From NCBI GenBank assembly GCA_039586815.1, contig JBDHJR010000011.1, positions 1 through 64,000 on the forward strand: 64,000 nt of DNA, read 5' to 3'. Source of the DNA: WVYX01 sp039586815 (lineage in GTDB: Bacteria > Gemmatimonadota > Gemmatimonadetes > Gemmatimonadales > GWC2-71-9). The notes below the pieces were generated by a model, which saw nothing but the letters and a program-made list of their open reading frames with translations, did not search any database and was not told where the DNA came from. The position numbers were made by a program, and so were the translations under genes. Of the stretch, positions 41,132-49,408 are shown in pieces; within the stretch, counting starts at the first letter, position 1; every line of letters begins with the position of its first letter.

Positions 41132-42538
41132 GTGGGAGGACTGTTCGGCGTCATCTCGAAGGAAGACTGCGTAGCGGATCTCTACTACGGCACCGACTAC
41201 CACTCCCACCTCGGCACCATGCGGGGCGGGCTCGCGGTGCGGAACGGATCCGGCTTCACCCGCATCATCCACGACATCACCAATGCCCAGTTCCGCAGCA
41301 AGTTCGAGGACGACCTCGGTCGGCTCACCGGGACCATGGGCATCGGGGTCATCAGCGACTACGAGGACCAGCCGCTCATCATCAGCTCGCACCACGGGAC
41401 GTACGCGATCGTCACCGTGGGCAAAGTGGGCAACCTCGATGCGCTGGTGCAGGCGGCGCTGCACAAGAACGGGACGCACTTCTCCGAGATGACCGGGAGC
41501 GAGGTGAACCCCACGCAGCTGGTGGCCCACCTGATCGACCAGGGCGACACCTTCGTGGACGGCATCCGGCACGCCCAGGAAGTGATCGAAGGGTCGTGCT
41601 CGATTCTGCTCCTCACCGACGATGGGATCTACGCCGCGCGGGACCGATTGGGCCGCACGCCCGTGGTGACCGGCGAGAAGGAGGGCGCGCAGGCCGTCTC
41701 GTTCGAGACCTGCGCGTTCCCCAACCTGGGGTACCGGACCAGCCGTTATCTCGGCCCGGGCGAGATCGTGCGGGTCAGCGCCGAGGGAGTGGAGCCGCTG
41801 CTCCCGCCCGGTGAAGCGATGCAGATCTGCGCGTTCCTCTGGGTGTACTACGGCTATCCCGGCTCGGACTACGAGGGGATCAACGTCGAAGCCGCGCGCT
41901 ACCGTTGTGGCGGCTGCCTGGCGCAGCGCGACGATACGGCAGTCGATGTGGTCGCCGGCATCCCCGACTCGGGAACGGGTCACGCCATCGGCTACGCCAA
42001 CAAAGCGGGAGTGCCCTACAGCCGCCCGTTCGTGAAGTACACACCGACGTGGCCCCGCAGCTTCATGCCGCAGGACCAGCGGGTGCGTGATCTCGTAGCT
42101 CGCATGAAGCTGATCCCCATCCGAGAGCTAATCGAGGGCAAGCGCCTGCTGTTCTGTGAGGACTCGATCGTGCGGGGCACGCAGCTCCAGGACATCATCC
42201 GCCGGATCTTCGCGTACGGTGCCGAAGAGGTCCACATGCGACCCGCCTGTCCGCCACTGGTGTTCAGCTGCAAGTTTCTCAACTTCTCACGCTCCAGGTC
42301 CGAGCTGGACCTGGCGGGGCGCAGCGCCGTGCACGAGCTGGAAGGGGACGAGCCGGCCAACCTCGACGAGTATGCAGACCCTGATTCCGAGCGCCACGCA
42401 GCGATGGTCGAGCACATCAGGGAGCGGCTGGGTCTCACCTCGCTGCGTTACCAGCGGCTCGACGACCTGGTGTCGGCAATAGGCCTGCCGAAGGCGAAGC
42501 TCTGCACCTACTGCTGGGATGGTGTGGAAGGCGGATAA
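41132..42538 (+). CDS. purF: PurF-type amidophosphoribosyltransferase variant lacking the catalytic Cys
   Basis: 468 residues. GTG 41132 is chosen because it gives MGGLFGVISKEDCVADLYYG, the conserved start of the variant family, with AGGAGG 4 nt upstream. Classical PurF has Cys at position 2 (CGIxG) as the glutaminase nucleophile; here it is Gly. The PRPP site is intact (LLFCEDSIVRGTQL, about 339-352). Possible Fe-S cysteines are ICAFLW, RPACPP and LCTYC. Similar Gly-start proteins occur in Firmicutes and Bacteroidetes (from memory). It may use free ammonia or another amine to make phosphoribosylamine, or take a different PRPP reaction. Confidence 0.9.
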   Translation: MGGLFGVISKEDCVADLYYGTDYHSHLGTMRGGLAVRNGSGFTRIIHDITNAQFRSKFEDDLGRLTGTMGIGVISDYEDQPLIISSHHGTYAIVTVGKVGNLDALVQAALHKNGTHFSEMTGSEVNPTQLVAHLIDQGDTFVDGIRHAQEVIEGSCSILLLTDDGIYAARDRLGRTPVVTGEKEGAQAVSFETCAFPNLGYRTSRYLGPGEIVRVSAEGVEPLLPPGEAMQICAFLWVYYGYPGSDYEGINVEAARYRCGGCLAQRDDTAVDVVAGIPDSGTGHAIGYANKAGVPYSRPFVKYTPTWPRSFMPQDQRVRDLVARMKLIPIRELIEGKRLLFCEDSIVRGTQLQDIIRRIFAYGAEEVHMRPACPPLVFSCKFLNFSRSRSELDLAGRSAVHELEGDEPANLDEYADPDSERHAAMVEHIRERLGLTSLRYQRLDDLVSAIGLPKAKLCTYCWDGVEGG

Positions 42539-42592
42539 GGCCGCACGAGCGGCCCTCACCCTCTGGGACGCAGTAACACGGGAGACGACGGG

Positions 42593-43759
42593 ATGATCAA
42601 GGAACTGTACACCCCCATGCAGATCGAACTGCGGGAGCGCGCGCGCGAGCTGGCCGATACCGCGATGCGCCCCGTGGCGGCCAAATACGACGAAGCGCAG
42701 GAGTATCCCTGGGAGGTCCAGAAGGCCATCAAGGCGGCGGGACTATCGGGCGTGTGGATTCCCGAAGAGTACGGCGGCATGGGCGGAGGCGTGCTCGACC
42801 TGTGCCTCGTGGTCGAGGAGTTCTCGCGGGCCTGCGGTGGTATGGGCGTTGGGTTCGCGGTGAACGCGCTGGGATCGTTCCCCATCATCGTCGGCGGCAC
42901 CGACGAGCAGAAGGAGCGCTGGCTCCCCGGCATCGCCGCAGGCGAGAAGCTCATCGCGTTCGGGCTGTCCGAGGCAAAGGCCGGATCGGACGCGGGCTCG
43001 ATGACGACCCGCGCCGCGAAGGACGGCGACCACTACGTGCTCGACGGCGAGAAGAAGTGGAACACCGGCGGCGCCGTTGCCTCGTACAACACCATCTTTG
43101 CGGTCACCAACCCAGATCGCGGGGCGCGCGGCATCTCTGCCTTCGTGGTCGAGGAAGGCACCAAGGGCTACACCGTGGGCAAGCACGAGGACAAAATGGG
43201 CATCCGCTGTGTGCCAGTGGTGGAGATCCACCTGGACAAGTGCAAGGTGCCCGAGGCCAACCTGCTGGGCGGCCGCGAGGGGCAGGGCTTCAAGCACGCC
43301 ATGATCACGCTCGACCGGGCGCGGCCTGGAGTGGCAGCGCAGGCCGTGGGACTGGCGCAGGGCGCGCTCGATCTCGCAATGCAGTACACGCACGAGCGCC
43401 AGCAGTTCGGCCAGTCGGTCAGCTCGTTCCAGGGGGTGCAGTGGATGCTGTCGGACATGGCCACCCAGATCGAGGCGGCGCGGCAGCTGGTGCACCACGC
43501 CGCGCGGGTGATCGACTCGGGCCACCGGCACATCACCAAGGTCTCGGCGATGTGCAAGCTCATGGCGACCGACGTCGCCATGAAAGTGACGACCGACTGC
43601 GTGCAGCTGTTCGGCGGCTACGGGTACTGCAAGGATTACCCCATCGAGAAGTTCATGCGGGACGCCAAGATCACCCAGATCTACGAGGGCACCAACCAGA
43701 TCCAGCGCCTGGTCATCGCGCGGAACCTGCTGCGTGAGGCGGCCGGAGGGGCGAAGTGA
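42593..43759 (+). CDS. Acyl-CoA dehydrogenase
   Basis: 388 residues, ATG 42593 after GGGAGACGACGGG. Full-length ACAD: N-terminal helices to about 120 (SGVWIPEEYGGMGGG), middle beta domain with FAD block IAFGLSEAKAGSDAGSM and WNTGGAV, C-terminal helices (RPGVAAQAVGLAQGALDLAMQYTHERQQFGQ, QLFGGYGYCKDYPIEKFMRDAK). The catalytic Glu is in IYEGTNQIQR, the short-chain/medium-chain position. It oxidises an acyl-CoA to the 2-enoyl-CoA and passes electrons to ETF. The chain length preferred cannot be told. Next gene starts on its stop (TGATG). Confidence 0.95.
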   Translation: MIKELYTPMQIELRERARELADTAMRPVAAKYDEAQEYPWEVQKAIKAAGLSGVWIPEEYGGMGGGVLDLCLVVEEFSRACGGMGVGFAVNALGSFPIIVGGTDEQKERWLPGIAAGEKLIAFGLSEAKAGSDAGSMTTRAAKDGDHYVLDGEKKWNTGGAVASYNTIFAVTNPDRGARGISAFVVEEGTKGYTVGKHEDKMGIRCVPVVEIHLDKCKVPEANLLGGREGQGFKHAMITLDRARPGVAAQAVGLAQGALDLAMQYTHERQQFGQSVSSFQGVQWMLSDMATQIEAARQLVHHAARVIDSGHRHITKVSAMCKLMATDVAMKVTTDCVQLFGGYGYCKDYPIEKFMRDAKITQIYEGTNQIQRLVIARNLLREAAGGAK

Positions 43760-45663
43760 TGACATTCCGCACCGGCATCCTGGTTCTCGCATGCGTGCTC
43801 ACGCCTGCCGGCTCGCTCAATGCCCAGGACACAACGTGGTACACGGTGAAGGGCGAGCGCCACGGCGTGAGCTTCTTCGAGCAGCGCCAACACCCCGGCG
43901 TCGAGTACGAGGCGGGGGAGCAGCTCACGTTCGACCGCTACCACACCGCCGACGTGATGTATGCGTGGCTCGAGCGCTGGGCCGAGCAGTACCCCGACAT
44001 TCTGGACCTCTACGAGGTGGGGCGCAGCTTCGAGGGCCGGCCGATCCTGCAGGTGACCATCACCAACAAGGAGACCGGCCGGGCGGAGGACAAGCCGGCC
44101 GCCTTCTTCGAGGGCGGGCGCCACAGCGGTGAAATCACCAGCTCGGAGTCGGTGCTGTGGCTGATCCAGCACCTGCTGCAGCGTTACGGCAGCGACGATG
44201 CGATCACCGAGCTGATCGACACCCGCGCCATCTACCTCAAGCCGCAGAACAACCCCGACGGCTCAGGCCTCTACCTCAACACAGCGCAGGCGAACCGCAG
44301 CACCCTGCGGCCGCACGACAGCGACCGGGACGGGCTGGTGGACGAGGATCCGCCCGAGGACCTGGACGGGGACGGCGTGATCTACCAGATCCGCTACCGG
44401 CCGGGACCGGACGAGGAGGACGAGGCCGATCGCATACTGGACGACCGCGATCCATCGGGCCGGCTGATGCGGCGCGCGCCCGAAGGCGAGGGCGAGTGGA
44501 TCGTCATCTCCGAGGGGATCGACAACGACGGGGACGGCCGCTACAACGAGGACGGCATCGGCGGGCTCGACCTGCACCGCAACTACCCCGAGAACTGGCG
44601 TCCCGAGCCCGGCCAGGACCGCACCGAGCGCGGCTATACCCAGTTCGGCGCGGGCGCGTTCCCCCTGAGCGAGAGCGAGACGCGGGCGACCGTGCTCTGG
44701 GTGCTCACCCATCCCAATATCTCCGTCGCCAACTCGATGGACACGCGCGTGCCCATGCACCTGCGGCCGCCGTCAACGTCGAAGAGCGCCGAGCGCATGT
44801 ACCCCGAGGACCTGGCGTACTACGTCTACTTCGACAGCCTGGGAATCGGCATCACGGGCTACGACTGGGCCGGCGACGTGTATGACAACTACATGACCCG
44901 AGTGCCGGTCAGCCCGTTCAGCGGCGACTCCTCGCGGCCCAGCCCCCTGTTCGGGCACGGTCCCGACTTCGGCTACTGGTATTACGGCGCCATCTGGTAC
45001 GGCGACGAGCTGTGGAACGGCGGCCGCATGAGGGACTACAACGGCGACGGCCTGCTGGACCAAGTGGACGCGCTCACCTGGGACGACGAGGGCAACGGCG
45101 GCCGCGGCTTCCGCGAGTGGGAGACGTTCCAGCACCCCGAGCTGGGGGAGGTGGAGATCGGGGGATTCCACCCCAAGTTCTTCTCCCAGAACGGGCCGCC
45201 CGAGGAGCTGGAGCGGTGGGCCCGTAACCAGGCGCTGTTCAATCTCCAGATGGCGCTGCACCTCCCGCTGATCGACGACGTCGAGACCGGCGTGCGTGCG
45301 CTGGCCAGCGAGGGCGACAGCACCACCTACGAGGTCACGGTGAGCTGGACCAACAGCGGCCGGCTTCCCACGGCCCTACGGCAAGCACAGCTGGTGAAGA
45401 TCGTGCAGGAGGACCGGGTGCGGTTGCGGTTCGACTCGTCACTCACCCGGGGGAAGGATCCGACGGTCCGCATCGTGAGGCCGGGCCGGCGCGACAAGGT
45501 CATCCGGGCCGGCTGGACGGAGCCGGCCGAGCACAAGTCGGTGACCTTCGAGGTGCGGACGTACGGCACCCCCGGTGTCGCGGGCACCGTCCACGTGCTG
45601 TCCACCAGAGGTGGGCTGGTCGAGGTCCCGCTGACGCTGGGACGGCCGGAGGAGAGCCGCTAG
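43759..45663 (+). CDS. Secreted M14 zinc carboxypeptidase with Ca-loop-like inserts
   Basis: 634 residues from ATG 43759 (GTG 43756 also possible). Signal peptide GILVLACVLTPAGSLNAQ. M14 domain about 45-360: FEGRPILQVTITN, zinc motif GGRHSGEITSSES (H122, E125), LKPQNNPDGSG, DLHRNYPENWRP. Two acidic inserts resemble calcium loops: DSDRDGLVDEDPPEDLDGDG and GIDNDGDGRYNEDG. The usual third zinc His ('fHTYgG') appears as SMDTRVP, with D328 in the His place. HPELGEVEIGG follows. The C-terminal 130 residues form a beta-domain. Probably a periplasmic or secreted peptidase; the ligand change needs testing. Confidence 0.88.
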   Translation: MTFRTGILVLACVLTPAGSLNAQDTTWYTVKGERHGVSFFEQRQHPGVEYEAGEQLTFDRYHTADVMYAWLERWAEQYPDILDLYEVGRSFEGRPILQVTITNKETGRAEDKPAAFFEGGRHSGEITSSESVLWLIQHLLQRYGSDDAITELIDTRAIYLKPQNNPDGSGLYLNTAQANRSTLRPHDSDRDGLVDEDPPEDLDGDGVIYQIRYRPGPDEEDEADRILDDRDPSGRLMRRAPEGEGEWIVISEGIDNDGDGRYNEDGIGGLDLHRNYPENWRPEPGQDRTERGYTQFGAGAFPLSESETRATVLWVLTHPNISVANSMDTRVPMHLRPPSTSKSAERMYPEDLAYYVYFDSLGIGITGYDWAGDVYDNYMTRVPVSPFSGDSSRPSPLFGHGPDFGYWYYGAIWYGDELWNGGRMRDYNGDGLLDQVDALTWDDEGNGGRGFREWETFQHPELGEVEIGGFHPKFFSQNGPPEELERWARNQALFNLQMALHLPLIDDVETGVRALASEGDSTTYEVTVSWTNSGRLPTALRQAQLVKIVQEDRVRLRFDSSLTRGKDPTVRIVRPGRRDKVIRAGWTEPAEHKSVTFEVRTYGTPGVAGTVHVLSTRGGLVEVPLTLGRPEESR

Positions 45664-46862
45664 GGAGCCGCGCCAAACACGGCGGCGGCGAGCACCCGCT
45701 GATCGGCGGGGAGCTCCTGCACCGTGCCGTCGTCCACGCCGATGAGGCGCTGGCCGCGGCGCGTCGAGATCAGCAGGTGGCGCGTCCCCATCCACTGACA
45801 GGGGGCGAGATCGGCTTCCTCGCTCGCACCAGCGGGTGCGTCACCGATCAGCTCCTCGAACACGACCTTCTCGTCGGCACCACTGCGCACCACCACATGC
45901 CTAGTCGTGTACGTCAGCCCCTGCCCCACGCGCGCGTAGCTGCGCTCGTGGGCTATGCGACGGCCGTCGGGCGACCAGCACGCACCGAAGTCGCTCGGCA
46001 CGCCTAGCTGCTTCTCGCTCGCCTCGTAGCTGTAGCTGTTCCCCGGCACATCGTAGATCACCAGGTGCATCGTGTTGGCCCAGCGGCGCGACACGACCTC
46101 GTAGACGATGCGGTCGCCGTCGGGCGACCACACGCTGCCCTGCGGGCGACTCTGATAGTCAGCGATGACGCGTGCGCCGCTCCCGTCGTGCGCGGCGATC
46201 CACAGCTCGGGGATGACCTCCGGCTGGGCCCGGTTGGCGAACGTCACTGAGCGGTCCTGATAGTAGGCGAGACGCCGACCGTTGGGAGAGAACCCGATGT
46301 TCGACTTGCCCAGAGGCACCACCGTGGCCAGCGTCCCGCAATCGCCGCTCCGTACGGTGTAGAAGTTCGTCCGATCCGACACGATCGCCTCGGACGCCGA
46401 CCTCCAGGCCACGAACTCGTCGGACTGACATCCCATGTCACGCGCCTCACCAGAGCCCTCGACTACCCTGACGCCGCCTCCTGCGTCTCTGATGCCGACG
46501 CCGAGGCGCTCGCCGTCCGTAGACCATCCCAGTGTGTAGGCCGCGCCGACCCCGCCCTGATGAACGTTCGCGATCGCCCCAGTCTCATTGTCGATGGCAA
46601 CCACGCTCGTGGCACCGCCGCTGCGGAAGGCGAGGGCAAGGCGGCGTCCGCCCAGGCTCGCGGCCGCAGCGAGGACCTCATCAACATTGCGCACGATCGG
46701 CTCGGCCCTGCCGGCCCGCGTGTCCCGGCGATGGAGGGCGCCACCGGCCTCGTACACGTATGCAGAACCTTCACCCGACAGGGGCGCGGCGGCGGATCCG
46801 CCTCCGCCCGAGGCACAGGCGGAGACAAGCACGGCAATCAACGATAGTCTCGTCAACGACAT
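45660..46862 (-). CDS. PD40/TolB-like beta-propeller lipoprotein
   Basis: 400 residues from ATG 46862. Lipobox AVLVSAC (Cys about residue 16), then a Gly/Ser linker. The body has PD40-type blades: IGFSPNGRRLAYYQDRS, SVWSPDGDRIVYEVVSRRW and ACWSPDGRRIAHERSYARVG, each with the 'WSPDG..i' core. About six blades fit. Such propellers bind partners in the periplasm or on the surface; no enzyme domain is attached. It is 25 nt downstream of the DEAD-box gene on the same strand, and shares CTAG with the M14 gene. Confidence 0.85.
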   Translation of the reverse strand: MSLTRLSLIAVLVSACASGGGGSAAAPLSGEGSAYVYEAGGALHRRDTRAGRAEPIVRNVDEVLAAAASLGGRRLALAFRSGGATSVVAIDNETGAIANVHQGGVGAAYTLGWSTDGERLGVGIRDAGGGVRVVEGSGEARDMGCQSDEFVAWRSASEAIVSDRTNFYTVRSGDCGTLATVVPLGKSNIGFSPNGRRLAYYQDRSVTFANRAQPEVIPELWIAAHDGSGARVIADYQSRPQGSVWSPDGDRIVYEVVSRRWANTMHLVIYDVPGNSYSYEASEKQLGVPSDFGACWSPDGRRIAHERSYARVGQGLTYTTRHVVVRSGADEKVVFEELIGDAPAGASEEADLAPCQWMGTRHLLISTRRGQRLIGVDDGTVQELPADQRVLAAAVFGAAP

Positions 46863-46887
46863 GAAGTCCTCACGGTTGAGCGCCGCG

Positions 46888-48102
46888 CTAGCGCCGGCGG
46901 GATCCGCCCCGCCGAGCCCTGAGCGAGGGTCCCTGCTGCCGCGGCACCGTCTCACTCGTGAGCGGCTGGCTGGGCCTTACCGCCGGCTCGAAGCCCGGTA
47001 CGACTTCCCGAGGGAAGCTCCGGCCCATGAGCCGCTCCACGTCCCTCATCATCAGCCACTCGTCGGGCGACATGAGCGTCAAGGCCACGCCCTGCGCCCC
47101 CGCGCGCGCCGTCCGCCCCACGCGATGCACGTATATCTCGGGGTCGTGGGGGACGTCGTAGTTCACCACCATTACGATGTTGTCGACGTCGATGCCGCGG
47201 GCTGCGACGTCCGTCGCAACCAGAATGCGGGTCTTACCGACCTTGAACCGCTCGAGCACCTCGTTGCGCGCGCTCTGGGTCTTGCCGCCGTGGATCGCCG
47301 CCACGCTGTTGCCCTCGCGGCGCAGGTGGCGGGCGAGCTTGTCCGCCCCGAACTTCGTGCGGGTGAACACCAGGGTGCGCCCCTGGGGCAGCTCGCTGAG
47401 CATCATAGCGAGCACGTTCCTCTTCTCGGGCTTGTCCACGGCCACGAGAACGTGCTCCACCCCGTCGGCGGACTCCGCGCGCCGGCCTATCTCGACCGCG
47501 GCGTGCTCATTGAGCGCCCGCCGCGCCAGCCGATCCACATCACCCGAGATGGTCGCCGAGAACAGCATGGTCTGGCGCTCTCTGGGGAGGGAGTCGAGGA
47601 TCTTGCGGACGTCGGGCGCGAACCCCATGTCCAGCATCCGGTCCGCTTCGTCCAGCACCAGCACCTCGAGCTGGGAGCTGTCCACGTGTCCGCGACGCAT
47701 GTGGTCGAGCAGCCGCCCCGGCGTGGCGACCACGACATCGACGCCGCGCCTGAGCGCGCGCGTCTGCGGCTCCATCCCGACTCCGCCGTAGACGGCCACC
47801 GACTTCACACCCAAGTGACGTCCGTAGGCACGGGCGCTTTCCAGCACCTGCTCCGCAAGCTCGCGGGTAGGCACGAGGATGAGCGCCCTGAGACTCCCGG
47901 GTCGGCCCGCCTCGAGACGCTGCAGGATCGGCAGCAAGAACGCCGCCGTCTTGCCGGTCCCCGTTTGTGCCGAGCCCACGAGATCGCGCCCCTCGAGGCC
48001 CAATGGGATCGCCTCCCGCTGAACGGGGGTGGGTTCTGTGTAGCCCTCCTCCTGGACCGCCTGCAAGAGCGCGGGTGCCAGGCCTAACGACTCGAATGAC
48101 AT
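46888..48102 (-). CDS. RhlE-type DEAD-box RNA helicase
   Basis: 404 residues from ATG 48102; the frame extends upstream without a better start. Motifs in order: Q motif (YTEPTPVQREAIP), I AQTGTGKT (45-52), Ia PTRELAEQV, Ib TPGRLLDHM, II DEAD (VLVLDEADRMLDMGF), III FSATIS, IV LVFTRTKFGAD, V ATDVAARGIDVDN, VI HRVGRTARAG. A short basic C-terminal tail (SLRARRGGSRRR) follows, as in RhlE. It unwinds short RNA duplexes in ribosome assembly or mRNA decay, often cold induced. A 276-bp divergent region lies upstream; I could not define its promoter. Confidence 0.97.
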   Translation of the reverse strand: MSFESLGLAPALLQAVQEEGYTEPTPVQREAIPLGLEGRDLVGSAQTGTGKTAAFLLPILQRLEAGRPGSLRALILVPTRELAEQVLESARAYGRHLGVKSVAVYGGVGMEPQTRALRRGVDVVVATPGRLLDHMRRGHVDSSQLEVLVLDEADRMLDMGFAPDVRKILDSLPRERQTMLFSATISGDVDRLARRALNEHAAVEIGRRAESADGVEHVLVAVDKPEKRNVLAMMLSELPQGRTLVFTRTKFGADKLARHLRREGNSVAAIHGGKTQSARNEVLERFKVGKTRILVATDVAARGIDVDNIVMVVNYDVPHDPEIYVHRVGRTARAGAQGVALTLMSPDEWLMMRDVERLMGRSFPREVVPGFEPAVRPSQPLTSETVPRQQGPSLRARRGGSRRR

Positions 48103-48378
48103 CTTCTTCGTATCACTCCTCACCATGCATGTGGGTGCACTCCGGGGCACATCCGTGTCACCGGAACACACGATCACTGATTGTTTGAACCTGGGGGATG
48201 AAGCGACGCGTCTTCGGCTCGTCGGTACCCATCCTGAGCGGGGACCATTCTACCGAAGTGAGAAGATGCCAGCTCGCGGTTCGAACTTCGAGCACGCAAG
48301 CTAACCAGAAACATAGGCGAGCGCCAGAGCCGGGATTGTGTTAGTTTTCTTGGTCATTCGAGACCCGGAGAGTGATTC

Positions 48379-48573
48379 ATGGCGCGACCCGGACCCGCGA
48401 GCCAGGCGAAGCGGCAGCGCGAGCTTGCCAAGAAGCAGAAGCGCAAGGAAAAGCAAGAGCGTCGAGCCCTGAGAAAAGAACAGAAGGCTCAAGAGTCGGC
48501 CCAACCTCGCGACCCCGACGTGGACCCCGATATCGAGGGGATCGTGCCGGGTCCGCAAGACCCTATTTTCTGA
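48379..48573 (+). CDS. Small highly charged protein
   Basis: 64 residues from ATG 48379. Residues 1-40 are one strongly basic helix (SQAKRQRELAKKQKRKEK onward), and the last 24 are acidic with prolines (RDPDVDPDIEGIVPGPQDPIF). Similar 60-70-residue 'MARPGPAS.aKRqRE..kkekr' proteins are widespread in deltaproteobacteria and Gemmatimonadota and are uncharacterised. It could bind RNA or ribosomes. It is divergent from the DEAD-box helicase, so a shared control is possible. Confidence 0.75.
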   Translation: MARPGPASQAKRQRELAKKQKRKEKQERRALRKEQKAQESAQPRDPDVDPDIEGIVPGPQDPIF

Positions 48574-48658
48574 TCTCACAGGCAGGTTGAATGATCCTCC
48601 CTGGCATACGGGGAGTTCCTGGTAATGAGCATCGGCAGTCGTTGAGAGGAGGCGCTGT

Positions 48659-49345
48659 TTGAAGTCATCGGTCCCGTTGAAGAAGCCCATGCCGGTTGGA
48701 AAGCTGCTGCGCCAGCGCCTGCGGGAGACAGAGCGCTCGGTGGACGAGCTGGCCGAAGCCGTCCAGCTCCCCAAGGAGTACATCGACGACCTGATCGCCG
48801 GCCGGCGGCGCCCACCGCAGCCTGGGCAAACGGATCTCTACGATCGCATGACGTCATTCCTCAAGCTCAGCCGCAACGACCTGGCGCTCTGTGCCACCGC
48901 CGAGCGGGAGACCACTGAGCCGACCCGCCGTGCCACCATGAAGCCCACCGTTCGGCGCCAGCTGCTCGAGCTGTGCGACCCGAAGACGGCGGAGGAGCTC
49001 GAGGTCCGTCGAGCGGAAAACGGGGGCGCCGAAATGCTGGACCTGATCCAGCGCCTGCTCGAGGTCACGCAGGGAGCGGTGCGGCGCATGCTCGACGACC
49101 AAATCGGCCTGCGGGTCGCGGCAGAGCGTTACGGCGGGACCTATGCGGCGATGCGTATGCGCGTGCTGGAGTTCCTCGATACGACGGCCGAGACGCTCAC
49201 GACCGACGACCTCGTCAAGTTCCTCCAGCCGCGGGTGACGTTGTGGGACGTGGATCTGGAGACCGGGGTGCTGCGCGTCGTGCTCAAGTCGCAGGAGCCG
49301 CGGGAGCGCACCCGGCGCCGGCCGAGCGCAGAGGCTGCCTTCTAG
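48659..49345 (+). CDS. XRE-like HTH regulator
   Basis: 228 residues from TTG 48659: GAGAGGAGG lies 6 nt upstream, which fixes this rare start over ATG 48689. Residues about 12-75 form an HTH of the XRE/Cro type (GKLLRQRLRETERSVDELAEA, then EYIDDLIAGRRRPPQ). The C-terminal 130 residues (LLELCDPKTAEELEVRRAENGG, QIGLRVAAERYGGTYAAMRMRVLEF) are helical and unrecognised; they may dimerise or sense. Ends basic. Cytosolic. The target is unknown, though the neighbouring small charged protein gene lies 85 bp upstream in the same direction. Confidence 0.7.
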   Translation: MKSSVPLKKPMPVGKLLRQRLRETERSVDELAEAVQLPKEYIDDLIAGRRRPPQPGQTDLYDRMTSFLKLSRNDLALCATAERETTEPTRRATMKPTVRRQLLELCDPKTAEELEVRRAENGGAEMLDLIQRLLEVTQGAVRRMLDDQIGLRVAAERYGGTYAAMRMRVLEFLDTTAETLTTDDLVKFLQPRVTLWDVDLETGVLRVVLKSQEPRERTRRRPSAEAAF

Positions 49346-49357
49346 CTGAACTGCAGC

Positions 49358-49397
49358 CGGAGCCGTCCCGCTCAACGCTGCGAGCTGGACGGCTCCG
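49358..49397. terminator. Bidirectional terminator hairpin between convergent genes
   Basis: An 11-bp perfect stem, with arms at 49358-49368 and 49387-49397 and an 18-nt loop, sits midway between the regulator stop (49345) and the TPR lipoprotein stop (49409). No T-run; role inferred from position and symmetry. Confidence 0.6.
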
Positions 49398-49408
49398 ACC
49401 CCCCTACC

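Noticed and set aside
46588..48087. A 499-codon open frame on the plus strand
   Set aside because: It lies antisense to the DEAD-box and PD40 genes and shows no family.
48103..48378. Cold-shock style leader for the DEAD-box gene
   Set aside because: The 276-bp region is AT-richer than its surroundings but I could not find a cold-box or a clear promoter.
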